NCBI GenBank assembly: GCA_934630495.1
Contig: CAKTVW010000005.1
Span: 9,540-73,539 of the forward strand
Direction of reading: 5' to 3'
Length of the DNA: 64,000 nucleotides
Source of the DNA: an uncultured Oscillospiraceae bacterium
GTDB lineage: Bacteria > Bacillota > Clostridia > Oscillospirales > Oscillospiraceae
Every line of letters begins with the position of its first letter. Position 1 is the stretch's first letter. The notes beneath the pieces were generated by a model. The model worked only from the letters and a program-made list of their open reading frames with translations. It ran no database searches and was not told the DNA's origin. The translations under genes were made by a program, and so were the position numbers. Positions 50,392 to 58,989 of the stretch are shown piece after piece.

Positions 50392-51179
50392 TAGCGGTTG
50401 CCTCCTTCCCTGCGATCGTCGCGACGACGCTCGCCGTTGAAAGGTCTCCGGTCACCGCGACGCTCACCGTTGCCGCGACGGTCGTCACGACGGCGGTCAT
50501 TGTTGCGGCGGTCACGGCGGGGTGCCTCCGGAGCGGTCTGACGAAGCGTGGAATTAAGGACTTCGCCCTTGTAGATCCACACCTTGCAGCCGATCTTACC
50601 ATAGGTCGTATTTGCTTCGGCAAAGCCGTACTCGATGTCCGCACGGAGGGTCTGCAGGGGGATGGTGCCCTCGTGGTAGGACTCGCTGCGGGCGATCTCA
50701 GCGCCGCCGAGACGTCCGCCGCAGGAGCACTTGATGCCCTTCGCGCCCAGACGGGTCGCTCTCTGCATCGCCTGCTTCATCGCACGACGGAAGGAAATAC
50801 GCTTCTCAAGCTGTGCAGCGATGTTCTCTGCAACGAGCTGAGCGTTCAGGTCGGGGCTGCGAACCTCGACGATGTTCAGAGCGACGCTCTTGCCGAGCTT
50901 CTGCTCCAGCTCCAGACGGAGCTTTTCGATCTCCTGACCGCCGCGGCCGATGACGACACCGGGACGGGAGCAGTGCAGGTTGATCTTAACGCGGGCATTG
51001 CTGCGCTCAATCTCGATCTTGGCAATACCGGCGGAATAGAGTCTCTTCTTGAGATCCTTACGAATATTGTAGTCCTCAACGAGAAGATCGCCGACCTTAT
51101 CGTTGCGAGCATACCAACGGGAATCCCAGTCCTTGATCACGCCGACGCGCAGACCGTGAGGATTAACTTTCTGTCCCAT
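50391..51179 (-). CDS. rpsC: 30S ribosomal protein S3 with long Arg/Asp/Asn-rich tail
   Basis: 262 aa. It starts [20 protein letters not shown]; the KH domain has [14 protein letters not shown], and the C-domain [20 protein letters not shown]. Helicase activity at the mRNA entry channel is known for S3/S4/S5. The normal protein ends near residue 215; here about 45 extra residues consist almost only of R, D, N, G and E ([20 protein letters not shown]). Confidence 0.96.
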   Translation of the reverse strand: MGQKVNPHGLRVGVIKDWDSRWYARNDKVGDLLVEDYNIRKDLKKRLYSAGIAKIEIERSNARVKINLHCSRPGVVIGRGGQEIEKLRLELEQKLGKSVALNIVEVRSPDLNAQLVAENIAAQLEKRISFRRAMKQAMQRATRLGAKGIKCSCGGRLGGAEIARSESYHEGTIPLQTLRADIEYGFAEANTTYGKIGCKVWIYKGEVLNSTLRQTAPEAPRRDRRNNDRRRDDRRGNGERRGDRRPFNGERRRDDRREGGNR

Positions 51180-51189
51180 AGTAACCTCC

Positions 51190-51525
51190 TTATGCCTTCT
51201 CGCTCACGCCGATGGTGAGGTGAGTCGTTCTCTTGAGAATGCGATTGTATCTGCCCTTTGCTCTGGGCATGCCGCGCTTCAGCGTGGGGCCGGGGTCGGC
51301 GACCGCCGTCGAAACGTACAGCTTGTCAACGTCCATGCCGTGGTTGTTCTCGGCATTTGCCATCGCACTCTTGAGGAGCTTGAGCATGGGCTCAGAAGCT
51401 GCCTTCGGGGTCTGCATGATATACGCGCAAGCGGTCTTAACGTCCTTGCCGCGAATGAGGTCGCACAGGATCTGGACCTTACGCGGGGACATCCGCAGGA
51501 ATTTTAAATAAGCTCTCGCTTCCAT
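51190..51525 (-). CDS. rplV: 50S ribosomal protein L22
   Basis: 111 aa. [20 protein letters not shown] at the start and the beta-hairpin that lines the exit tunnel ([20 protein letters not shown]) are clear. Confidence 0.96.
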   Translation of the reverse strand: MEARAYLKFLRMSPRKVQILCDLIRGKDVKTACAYIMQTPKAASEPMLKLLKSAMANAENNHGMDVDKLYVSTAVADPGPTLKRGMPRAKGRYNRILKRTTHLTIGVSEKA

Positions 51526-51537
51526 GTCTTCTCCTCC

Positions 51538-51816
51538 TTACTTAGAATTGGAGGTCTTGGAGCCGGAATGACCGCGGAACGTTCTGGTGGGAACGAACTC
51601 GCCCAGCTTATGACCAACCATGTCTTCTGTCACATAGACGGGAACGTGCTTACGGCCGTCATGGACAGCGATCGTATGACCAACGAAGGAGGGGAAAATG
51701 GTAGAAGATCTGGACCAGGTCTTCAGCACTTTCTTTTCACCGGTTTTGTTCAGCTCTTCAACGCGCTTATACAGCTCAGGAGCAACAAACGGGCCTTTCT
51801 TAACGCTTCTGCTCAT
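51538..51816 (-). CDS. rpsS: 30S ribosomal protein S19
   Basis: 92 aa. [20 protein letters not shown] and TFVPTRT-like [13 protein letters not shown] are the S19 blocks. With S13 it forms the head of the small subunit. Confidence 0.97.
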   Translation of the reverse strand: MSRSVKKGPFVAPELYKRVEELNKTGEKKVLKTWSRSSTIFPSFVGHTIAVHDGRKHVPVYVTEDMVGHKLGEFVPTRTFRGHSGSKTSNSK

Positions 51817-51830
51817 TATTCATTTCCTCC

Positions 51831-52667
51831 TTACTTACTGTTTCTGCGCTTGATAATGAACTTATCCGTGCGGTTCTTGGTCTTACGGGTCTTGTAACCC
51901 ATAGCCGGCTTGCCCCAAGGAGTGACAGGGCCGGGACGACCGACAGGAGCACGGCCTTCGCCGCCGCCGTGGGGGTGGTCGTTCGGGTTCATGACGGAGC
52001 CGCGGACGGTGGGACGGATACCCATGTGACGGGTACGTCCGGCCTTACCGATGTGGACGTTGCCATGATCGATGTTGCCGACCTGACCGATGACTGCGGT
52101 GCAGTTCATGCGAACGTAGCGGACTTCGCCGGAGGGCAGACGGACCTGAGCCAGCGTGCCTTCCTTAGCAAGGAGCTGAGCAGCGACGCCTGCGCTGCGG
52201 ACGAGCTGTGCGCCGTAGCCGGGCTGAAGCTCGATGTTGTGGATCACGGTGCCGACGGGGATATTTGCGATGGGGAGGCAGTTGCCGGGCTTGATATCGG
52301 CGGCGGCGGAAGCGACGACGGCATCGCCAGGCTTCAGGCCGACAGGCGCCAGAATGTAGCGAAGCTCACCGTCCTCATACTTCACCAGAGCGATGAAAGC
52401 GGAGCGGTTGGGATCGTACTCAAGGCGCTGCACGACTGCGGGCATATCCAGCTTGTCGCGCTTGAAATCAATCACACGGTACTTGCGCTTGTTGCCGCCG
52501 CCGCGATGGCGGACGGTGATTCTGCCGTAGCTGTTGCGACCGGAATTCTTCTTCAGGGTCTCAACCAGGCTACGCTCCGGCTTGGCCTTTTTATCAACTC
52601 CGTCAAACGCGGACACGGTCATGCCGCGGCGAGCCGGGGTATAAGGCTTATAAGTTTTAATAGCCAT
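51831..52667 (-). CDS. rplB: 50S ribosomal protein L2
   Basis: 278 aa. [20 protein letters not shown], the RNA-binding core, and the C-terminal [20 protein letters not shown] with the conserved His near the peptidyl-transferase centre. Length is typical. Confidence 0.97.
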   Translation of the reverse strand: MAIKTYKPYTPARRGMTVSAFDGVDKKAKPERSLVETLKKNSGRNSYGRITVRHRGGGNKRKYRVIDFKRDKLDMPAVVQRLEYDPNRSAFIALVKYEDGELRYILAPVGLKPGDAVVASAAADIKPGNCLPIANIPVGTVIHNIELQPGYGAQLVRSAGVAAQLLAKEGTLAQVRLPSGEVRYVRMNCTAVIGQVGNIDHGNVHIGKAGRTRHMGIRPTVRGSVMNPNDHPHGGGEGRAPVGRPGPVTPWGKPAMGYKTRKTKNRTDKFIIKRRNSK

Positions 52668-52697
52668 TATGCGTTACACTCCTTTAATTGAGATGGT

Positions 52698-52994
52698 TTA
52701 GACCATACCCTCGAAGAACTCGATGGTCTTGGAATCAGCGGTCAGCTTGACGACGGCCTTCTTATAGGAGGCGGTGCGGCCCTCGGGATATCTGCCCTGG
52801 CGCTTCGTCTTGCCGTCCATACGGATGGTGGTGACCTTGTCGACCTTCACGCCGAAAATCTCTTCGACAGCCTTCTTGATCTCGGTCTTGTTGGCGTCGG
52901 TAGCGACCATGAAGACGTACTTCTTCAGATCGGTCGCTTCCATGGACTGTTCGGTGATGACCGGACGGATGATGATATCGTATGCAGTCTTCAT
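52698..52994 (-). CDS. rplW: 50S ribosomal protein L23
   Basis: 98 aa. [20 protein letters not shown] and the loop [20 protein letters not shown] are the L23 pattern. It lies at the tunnel exit and docks SRP and trigger factor. It overlaps rplD by 4 bases. Confidence 0.96.
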   Translation of the reverse strand: MKTAYDIIIRPVITEQSMEATDLKKYVFMVATDANKTEIKKAVEEIFGVKVDKVTTIRMDGKTKRQGRYPEGRTASYKKAVVKLTADSKTIEFFEGMV

Positions 52995-53614
52995 GCGAAC
53001 ACCTCCTGAATCTTAGCCAGCGCAGCCTTGTCAAGGACGAGCTTCTTTGCGTTCAGAACATCGTACACATTGATGAGGTTGGCAAAAGTGGTCTGCACGC
53101 CGGGAATGTTGCGGGCGGAGAGAACGACGTTCTCGTTGGCCTCGGCGGTAACGACCAGAGCCTTGCAGTCGGCATTGACCGCGCTCAGGAAGCCGGCGAA
53201 CTTTTTGGTCTTGATCTCGTCCATCTTGATCTCGTCGATCACGACGATGCTCTCGGACTGAGCCTTTGCACTCAGAACGGACTTCAGAGCCAGACGGCGC
53301 ACCTTCTTATTGAGGGTGTAGCTGTAATCTCTGGGCTTCGGGGCAAAGACGATGCCGCCGTGAGTCCACTGCGGAGCGCGGGTGCTGCCCTGACGGGCGT
53401 GGCCGGTACCCTTCTGGCGCCACGGCTTCTTGCCGCCGCCGGAGACCTCTGCGCGGGTCAGAGCGGACTGTGTGCCCTGACGGCAGTTGGCCAGATGGTT
53501 CTTAACTACGTCATGAACAACGGATTCGTTCGGCTCGATGCCGAAGACAGCCTCGGAAAGTTCAACTTCACCAACCTGCTTGCCGTTCATGTCATACACA
53601 TTCGTTTTAAGCAT
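52991..53614 (-). CDS. rplD: 50S ribosomal protein L4
   Basis: 207 aa. The extended loop [20 protein letters not shown] reaches into the exit tunnel. In E. coli L4 also represses the S10 operon by acting on its leader; the attenuator-like hairpin at 54903-54925 suggests something comparable here, but that is inference. Confidence 0.96.
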   Translation of the reverse strand: MLKTNVYDMNGKQVGEVELSEAVFGIEPNESVVHDVVKNHLANCRQGTQSALTRAEVSGGGKKPWRQKGTGHARQGSTRAPQWTHGGIVFAPKPRDYSYTLNKKVRRLALKSVLSAKAQSESIVVIDEIKMDEIKTKKFAGFLSAVNADCKALVVTAEANENVVLSARNIPGVQTTFANLINVYDVLNAKKLVLDKAALAKIQEVFA

Positions 53615-53632
53615 TTGTTAACTCTCCTTTCC

Positions 53633-54355
53633 TTAGCCGTTTCTTGCGGAGGCCTTCTGCGGGTTACGGCCGGAAGCCTTCTGCGGGTTCTTGCTGATGC
53701 CGGCGTCGCCCTTAGCGACCTTGATGGTCTTGACGGTGCTCTTGATATAGACCAGACCGCCCTTGGGGCCGGGGATCGCACCGCGAAGCACGATCATGTT
53801 CAGGTCGGCGTCGACCTTGACGACGTCAAGGTTCTGCACGGTGACCTGCTCGACACCCATGTGGCCTGCGCCGATCTTGCCCTTGAAGATACGGGAGGGA
53901 TCGGAGGAAGAGCCCATGGAGCCTGCATGGCGGTGGACCGGGCCGCCGCCGTGGCTGGTCGGAGTCCGCTGTGCGTTCCATCTCTTGATAACGCCCTGAT
54001 AGCCGTGGCCCTTGGAGGTGCCGGTCACGTCGACGTGATCGCCCGCTGCGAAGGTGTCGGCCTTGATCTCAGCGCCGACCTCAAGCTCGGCGGCGTTGTC
54101 AAGCTTAAATTCCTTAAGATGCTTCTTGGCAGTCAGTCCTGCCTTCTTCAGATGGCCCAGCTCCGGCTTGGACAGCTTCTTCTCGGCGACATCGCCGTAA
54201 GCCAGCTGCACGGAAACATAGCCATCGTTCTCGATCGTCTTCTTCTGAGCGACGACGCAGGGGCCCGCCTCAATAACGGTGACGGGGATCACGCGGCCGG
54301 TCTCATCGAAGATCTGGGTCATGCCCACTTTCTTGCCGATGATAGCTTTCTGCAT
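53633..54355 (-). CDS. rplC: 50S ribosomal protein L3
   Basis: 240 aa. [20 protein letters not shown] at the start; the central [20 protein letters not shown] and [14 protein letters not shown]. The C-terminus carries a short Lys/Asn/Gln repeat ([13 protein letters not shown]). It has an early assembly role near the peptidyl-transferase centre. Confidence 0.96.
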   Translation of the reverse strand: MQKAIIGKKVGMTQIFDETGRVIPVTVIEAGPCVVAQKKTIENDGYVSVQLAYGDVAEKKLSKPELGHLKKAGLTAKKHLKEFKLDNAAELEVGAEIKADTFAAGDHVDVTGTSKGHGYQGVIKRWNAQRTPTSHGGGPVHRHAGSMGSSSDPSRIFKGKIGAGHMGVEQVTVQNLDVVKVDADLNMIVLRGAIPGPKGGLVYIKSTVKTIKVAKGDAGISKNPQKASGRNPQKASARNG

Positions 54356-54489
54356 TTTGTTTACTCCTTAATTTAGGTTATTGGTTGGAAGACTTGGCCA
54401 TTGGGGAACCATTGGTCTGCCAACGTGACCCGGGACCGCTCGGCAGCGGTCGGGGTTTCTATAATATATACTGTCGTATATTATAGCGA
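54356..54489 (-). other. Rpsj-rplC gap with two hairpins
   Basis: 134 bases inside the S10 operon. On the minus strand CTATAATATAC pairs with a nearly complementary GTATATATTATAG right after the rpsJ stop, and GACCGCT/AGCGGTC forms a second hairpin. Neither is followed by a T-run. No gene is present. Confidence 0.55.
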
Positions 54490-54798
54490 TTACAGCTTGA
54501 TCTCGATCTCGACGCCCGCCGGAAGGTCAAGGCCCTGCAGAGCTTCGATGCACTTCGGATTGGGGTTGTGGATGTCGATCAGTCTCTTATGGGTTCTGCG
54601 CTCGAACTGCTCACGGGAATCCTTATACTTGTGAACAGCGCGGAGGATGGTCACGACTTCCTTCTTGGTGGGAAGGGGGATCGGGCCGGAGACGGTAGCG
54701 CCGTTGCGCTTTGCGGACTCAACGATCTTCTCCGCGGTAGAGTCGATGAGCTGATGATCATAAGCCTTCAGGCGAATCCTGATCATGGTGTTTGCCAT
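54490..54798 (-). CDS. rpsJ: 30S ribosomal protein S10
   Basis: 102 aa. [20 protein letters not shown] and [16 protein letters not shown], ending [20 protein letters not shown], are diagnostic. First gene of the superoperon, preceded by a leader of about 270 bases. AAGGAGG precedes the ATG. S10 is also NusE in antitermination. Confidence 0.97.
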   Translation of the reverse strand: MANTMIRIRLKAYDHQLIDSTAEKIVESAKRNGATVSGPIPLPTKKEVVTILRAVHKYKDSREQFERRTHKRLIDIHNPNPKCIEALQGLDLPAGVEIEIKL

Positions 54799-55076
54799 TT
54801 TTGTTGTTTCCTCCTTGAAACGTACTCAGTTTTCGTAGTCTGCTGGGTACGGTCGAAGCGTTTTCCTGTACGCTTAACCGTGCGTATCACTCCGGGATCA
54901 TGAAAAAAGACCGACGTTGTCGGCCTTGGTCCGTACCGGCGATATACGCCACGCACATTCACGCCTCAGCCGCCCGATGACCGGACATACTCCGCAGAAG
55001 TTACCGTTTTACAACGCAATCTCCTGCATCATCGCATTGTTCGCGCAGAGTTGACCCCTTGGCCGCGAACGGCATT
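54799..55076 (-). promoter_or_regulatory. Leader region of the S10 operon
   Basis: A roughly 270-base 5' UTR. It contains the terminator-like hairpin at 54903-54925. GGTACGG just upstream of that hairpin can pair with CCGTACC downstream (near 54847), an alternative pairing that could compete with the terminator. This is consistent with attenuation control. Confidence 0.55.
54903..54925 (-). terminator. Attenuator-like terminator in the S10 leader
   Basis: On the minus strand GGCCGAC and GTCGGTC pair over 3 bases and are followed by TTTTTT. It sits about 105 bases before rpsJ. Confidence 0.7.
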
Positions 55077-55105
55077 ATCATAATACACTCACCCGTGAAT
55101 GTCAA
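55077..55105 (-). promoter_or_regulatory. Promoter of the S10-spc-alpha superoperon
   Basis: TTGACA, 17 bases, TATGAT on the minus strand. Confidence 0.82.
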
Positions 55106-55208
55106 GTCCTTTTTTGGTATTTTTCATAAATTTTTTTCGTAAAATTTGTGAAAGACGGAGAAAAAGTGCCGCGCATTCCGCCGCGGCACCTTTTCCGTAT
55201 AAGTCTGC

Positions 55209-56192
55209 CTAAAGAACGGACTGAATATCTCTGTCGCCTACAGCGCCCTGCGGCTTCGGCATAAAGTATATCTTATACTCCTCATCATTTTTCTGCAAAT
55301 TCGAGGCTGAAACTGCAAAACCTTTTAAATACAGACCCAGTCTTTCCATCTCACAAAGCTCCCGTACCAAATCGCCCTCCGCAGATTCACCTGCATTGAT
55401 AACGGACTTGAGCAGCTTTGCCGTATGCAGCGGTAACGATGCGGAATACCGTTCATATGGGCGTAGCAAACAGTACACCTTGCATTGTATCGAATCATCC
55501 TGCTCCGTAAGGCCCATCATAAACGGATAATAGCCCAACGCAGCCGCCTTTTGCAGTTTTTTGCACATGAAATGCTGTTCTTCCTGCCCTATCCCGCAAA
55601 TATCGAAAATGTTTCGCAATAATTCCTCAAGAACGGCAGTATCGGGAAGTATGAATCTGGGATCATAATAACTCTCATACTTGCGCAGGGAATAGTAGCT
55701 TTTTGCAGCCGCAAGCCGAGAGTTTTTCTCTACCTCCGCGCCCAGAATAATCAGTGAACCGCGTTGAGAGGAAATTGCAGCCTCAATGCAGCGGGTTATC
55801 GCCGCCGCACATCCGGACGGAGAAAGCTCCGGCAGTAACGACAGAAGCTCAGAATAATTACTGCGATACTGTTCAATGGGTATTCCGCAATTCATGCGTA
55901 TTGTATAACGCAGGAATGTCTTCTCGCCAGACATCCTGATTGAAAAGTCAAAAATCCGAAATTTCTTTCTCTCCTCAATTTCAGCAAGACGTTTTAATGC
56001 TGATTTCAGTGCTGGTGCTTCAGCCTCCGCCGGCGGGATGCAAATACCGCTCCTATAAAAGCGATAAACCTTAAAATCCGCCAACGCTTTTTTATTTACT
56101 GTCCAACCGATACACTCAAGACTTTTATCGCCACCGGAGCCATAGCGCTGTACGGCATTTCGGACTTGCTGCATTTCAGGTTGATATATCAT
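55209..56192 (-). CDS. Uncharacterised 327-aa protein
   Basis: I do not recognise the family. The protein is soluble, with no signal or membrane helix. It has several strand-like segments with a K-x-Y or R-Y pattern: DFKVYRFYRSG (about 40), FLRYTIRMN (about 93), QCKVYCLLRP (about 235) and YKIYFMP (about 308). A helical stretch lies between. Repeated K-x-Y strands are seen in ABBA-type prenyltransferases, but that is a weak hint only. Its ATG overlaps the stop of the zinc-ribbon/TPR gene (ATGA), so the two are co-translated and probably act together. Codon use is more AT-rich than in neighbours. Confidence 0.65.
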   Translation of the reverse strand: MIYQPEMQQVRNAVQRYGSGGDKSLECIGWTVNKKALADFKVYRFYRSGICIPPAEAEAPALKSALKRLAEIEERKKFRIFDFSIRMSGEKTFLRYTIRMNCGIPIEQYRSNYSELLSLLPELSPSGCAAAITRCIEAAISSQRGSLIILGAEVEKNSRLAAAKSYYSLRKYESYYDPRFILPDTAVLEELLRNIFDICGIGQEEQHFMCKKLQKAAALGYYPFMMGLTEQDDSIQCKVYCLLRPYERYSASLPLHTAKLLKSVINAGESAEGDLVRELCEMERLGLYLKGFAVSASNLQKNDEEYKIYFMPKPQGAVGDRDIQSVL

Positions 56193-57745
56193 TTATAAAA
56201 TGTAAAATTGGAAATAAGCACCGTCATGTTTGCATCACCCTCTAGAACAAGTTGTATCTGTATCCACTCGATATTGCTTACATCGATATCGACGGAAAGC
56301 GGAGCCGTCGTTCGGTTGATCGTGTCGGTTGTATACAAAATACGGTCGTCACCGTAAATCGTCAGGCAACAGTCTCCAGTTTCACTGCTGTCGGCAACCG
56401 CCAGCGTCCCTTTCAGTTTTTGGTATGCACCATTCAAATACACTTTCATGTATCCGTTGGAATCGTCACTCCAACCGCCGTCACTAGATGAAATGGTAAA
56501 CAGGTTGCCCGGATTGTATTTGTTTCCCACTACATCTTCCGTTACAACAAGGCTTGTTATCTGCTCGACATTAGAGGATTCCGATACTTTCATATCGCAC
56601 AAGTTAATCGGCTTGCTTGCCCTAACGCTATCCGAAAGCGCGGTCAGCGTTGCGTCCCCCGGTAAAACGGCAAGTGCCTCCTGCAACATCTTTTCCGCCG
56701 CCGAATAGTTCTCTTCAGACAAGCACGCCTCGACCTTTTCGGTCACCATTTGATTGTAGTCGTCCTGCGATTGCTTCAGTAGCTTTTCAAGCTCCGTGTC
56801 TTCCACATATTCACTGAGAGCTTGCTTTGCCAGCCGAATTGCTTTGGGATAGTCGCCAGTATTCATCGCAGCCTTTACATCCGAAATCGCTGCCTCCTTA
56901 ATATTGGCCTGGCATTCAGCAATCCTTTTCTGTGCAACTGCATAGTTCTTGTCGTCGGAAATCACTTGATTATACGCTTCGTATGCTTGAGCATAGTTCT
57001 GCGCCTCATACCAATTTTCGCCATCGGCAAACGCCTTGCGAGAGTTCCGTAGTGCCGTAATCTGAGTAAGTCTTGCGCTTGCCGCGCCGTCCTTATTAGA
57101 TACGACTCCCGCATTTATCATTGCCTGTACTCGTTTGGCGGCATCCTCGTAGTCGATCTCTTCGGCAACATAGTCGTCTATATACTTATTAAAAAGCGTC
57201 TCAAAGTCCTTTTTAATCGTTTCTGATAAATCGTCAAACTCAAAGGAGAGAATAACCTCATTCTGGGCTAAGTATGTATCGAAGTCAATCTTATCCAAAG
57301 AAAAATCATCGCGAATCTCCGACACCGTATCGGTAAGCATGCGCTCCAAGAGCCATTTTTGTACCTTGTTATCCTGAACATTTTTATACTGCCCGTTGAT
57401 TTTGTCGAGATCATTGTTTTCGATATCGGAAACAATCGCCTTTGCCGGAGATTTGAAATAGTAAACAACACCCCCGACCGCAATGGCAACAACAAGTCCA
57501 CCAGCGGCGGCTACAGAAATAAGGACTTTCTTGCCCTTACTCATTTTCTTTTTCTTTTTATCCTCGCCAGAGGCTTGTACAGCCACGGGCGCATCTGTAG
57601 TCGTGTGCTCCGGTTCCGATATCACTGCGGCAGGCGGTACGATTTCCTCTATATTTTGAGGTGTTTTATCGTTAATTGGTGTACCGCAGGTCGTACAAAA
57701 TTTTGATGTTTGTCGATTTTCCGCTCCACATCTCTGACATTTCAC
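56189..57745 (-). CDS. Zinc-ribbon membrane protein with TPR-like and C-terminal beta domain
   Basis: 518 aa. A zinc ribbon at the N-terminus (CQRCGAENRQTSKFCTTCG), a Thr/Pro-rich linker, a Lys cluster and one membrane helix (VLISVAAAGGLVVAIAVGGVVYYF, about 75-98) put the rest outside the cell. That part has helical repeats resembling TPRs (about 225-380, AEGENWYEAQNYAQAYEAYNQ-like) and a C-terminal beta-rich domain (LCDMKVSESSNVEQI to the end) similar to NPCBM-type carbohydrate-binding domains. GTG at 57745 has GGAG 9 bases upstream and places the ribbon at the very N-terminus. Function unknown. Confidence 0.7.
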   Translation of the reverse strand: MKCQRCGAENRQTSKFCTTCGTPINDKTPQNIEEIVPPAAVISEPEHTTTDAPVAVQASGEDKKKKKMSKGKKVLISVAAAGGLVVAIAVGGVVYYFKSPAKAIVSDIENNDLDKINGQYKNVQDNKVQKWLLERMLTDTVSEIRDDFSLDKIDFDTYLAQNEVILSFEFDDLSETIKKDFETLFNKYIDDYVAEEIDYEDAAKRVQAMINAGVVSNKDGAASARLTQITALRNSRKAFADGENWYEAQNYAQAYEAYNQVISDDKNYAVAQKRIAECQANIKEAAISDVKAAMNTGDYPKAIRLAKQALSEYVEDTELEKLLKQSQDDYNQMVTEKVEACLSEENYSAAEKMLQEALAVLPGDATLTALSDSVRASKPINLCDMKVSESSNVEQITSLVVTEDVVGNKYNPGNLFTISSSDGGWSDDSNGYMKVYLNGAYQKLKGTLAVADSSETGDCCLTIYGDDRILYTTDTINRTTAPLSVDIDVSNIEWIQIQLVLEGDANMTVLISNFTFYK

Positions 57746-57767
57746 AATTACCATCTCCAAAGATTAT

Positions 57768-57796
57768 ATTATATGCAAAGGCCGTAATAATGTAAA
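57768..57796 (-). promoter_or_regulatory. Promoter of the zinc-ribbon protein operon
   Basis: TTTACA, 17 bases, TATAAT on the minus strand. Confidence 0.7.
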
Positions 57797-57915
57797 CGCT
57801 CTGCGTGTAAAATACACAGCGCTTTACCTTTTTCCCCAAGCACACAGACTGCAAGGGTCGCTTTTGAGCACCGTCTATGCGCCCATTCGCCCGAAATCGC
57901 ACGGTCACAGTAGTA

Positions 57916-58371
57916 TTACTCCTCCTGCATTTCGCGATTATTTCTTTCCAAAAAGTTGCTGAGGCAGTAGACAACGGTGCTGAACTGCGCGGCAAAAAGA
58001 AGGATTCCTGCAAATGCAAGTGCAAAACCAAGTGTCGCCGTTTCCAGTGAAATGATTTTCTGAGAGAAATTCGCCAGAATCGCCAGACTGAGATAAAACG
58101 AAAGGCCGACCATCCCCTTCAGCAGAGCCGGGATCGTCGGGACACGGTCAACACTGAACAATTCTTTAATTACCCGTATCGTAAGTAAAAATTGAATTGC
58201 CAAGAATCCGCAGCCCAAAATCAGGATCAGATACCCAACCCCCATCTTCCCCGCCGCAATAACCCTATCAACTGCAGTGATCAAAATGGCGATGCTGAAA
58301 TACAGTGCTACGCCGGAGATCAACTTAGCCGCCAAAGCGGCGCCATGGATGATTTTCATTTTTTGCTTCAT
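57916..58371 (-). CDS. Four-helix membrane protein, DUF2975-like
   Basis: 151 aa with four membrane helices (LISGVALYFSIAILITAV, MGVGYLILILGCGFLAIQFLL, MVGLSFYLSLAILANFS, ATLGFALAFAGILLFAAQFS). Size and layout resemble DUF2975 proteins, which are typically paired with a small XRE regulator; here the regulator is the divergent gene. Start at 58371 with GGAGG 8 bases upstream. Function unknown. Confidence 0.6.
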   Translation of the reverse strand: MKQKMKIIHGAALAAKLISGVALYFSIAILITAVDRVIAAGKMGVGYLILILGCGFLAIQFLLTIRVIKELFSVDRVPTIPALLKGMVGLSFYLSLAILANFSQKIISLETATLGFALAFAGILLFAAQFSTVVYCLSNFLERNNREMQEE

Positions 58372-58448
58372 AAAATTATCCTCCATCTTTTTACATTTCT
58401 CGCAGAGTACAGGCCGTATCATAGGTATGCAACGATCTGTTTAAACAA

Positions 58449-58477
58449 ATTTTACTGCAATTTGCAGTAAAAGTCAA
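58449..58477 (-). promoter_or_regulatory. Promoter of the four-helix protein gene
   Basis: TTGACT, 17 bases, TAAAAT on the minus strand. The whole spacer is occupied by the operator palindrome at 58450-58472. Confidence 0.7.
58450..58472. promoter_or_regulatory. Operator palindrome 1 in the XRE divergent region
   Basis: TTTTACTGCAA, T, TTGCAGTAAAA: a perfect 11-bp inverted repeat spanning the -35 to -10 region of the leftward promoter. Confidence 0.75.
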
Positions 58478-58495
58478 TACCGCATTTTGCGGTAT
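58477..58495. promoter_or_regulatory. Operator palindrome 2 in the XRE divergent region
   Basis: ATACCGCA and TGCGGTAT over 3 bases, 4 bases from palindrome 1 and just ahead of the XRE gene. Related half-sites (ACTGCA and ACCGCA) suggest the same protein binds both. Confidence 0.75.
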
Positions 58496-58526
58496 GCTAT
58501 TCTTTCTTTCGGAAGGCGGCGATGCA

Positions 58527-58739
58527 ATGTATCAGCGGGTTCGAGATCTGCGTGAAGATCACAACCTAAAACAGCGGGATATGGCAAAAATCCTGAATTG
58601 CTCGCAGCAGGTCTACAGCAATTACGAGCTTGGTCAGCGGGACATCCCGACGGAGATCTTGATCTCGCTCTCTGCTTATTACGGCGTTTCGGTCGATTAC
58701 CTTCTCGGGCTTACCGACAACCCTTCGCGCTTATACTAA
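58527..58739 (+). CDS. Small XRE-family regulator
   Basis: 70 aa, almost only a helix-turn-helix: VRDLREDHNLKQRDMAKILN, CSQQVYSNYELGQRDIP, then LISLSAYYGVSVDYLLGLTD. Start at 58527 behind GGAAGGCGG. Two palindromes between it and the divergent membrane-protein gene indicate autoregulation and control of that gene. Confidence 0.88.
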   Translation: MYQRVRDLREDHNLKQRDMAKILNCSQQVYSNYELGQRDIPTEILISLSAYYGVSVDYLLGLTDNPSRLY

Positions 58740-58745
58740 CTATTT

Positions 58746-58799
58746 CCGATGTCATTGCTGAGCAAGCCCCGCAATGACATCGGAGTAGTTTTTTGACAG
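58746..58799 (+). terminator. Terminator of the XRE gene, ending in a family right-end sequence
   Basis: CCGATGTCATTG and CAATGACATCGG form a 12-bp stem. After AGTAG comes TTTTTTGACAGTC (58788-58800), the same string as the right end of the MITE-like elements. It may be a solo end remnant, or chance. Confidence 0.65.
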
Positions 58800-58882
58800 T
58801 CGTAACTGCGCTTTGCGCGGCCCTTGGCTGCCCCAAACGGTCCGATCAAGATGCTTCATCGGATATTCATATTTTAAAATAG

Positions 58883-58936
58883 AAAAGCATCCCCGCCGGT
58901 CTGCTTCTTTTCGGCAGTCCGGCAGGGATGCTTTTT
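58883..58936. terminator. Terminator of murC (bidirectional)
   Basis: AAAAGCATCCC...GGGATGCTTTT with an inner GCCGG/CCGGC stem; T-runs on both strands. Confidence 0.82.
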
Positions 58937-58989
58937 ATTCGTTATTTTCTGCGGCGTACCGCGCCTTCGCGCCGTCTCGTCGTCTTCGC

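Noticed and set aside
52982..54376. 464-codon open frame antisense to rplC and rplD
   Set aside because: Shadow of highly biased ribosomal protein codons; no promoter, SD or recognisable family.
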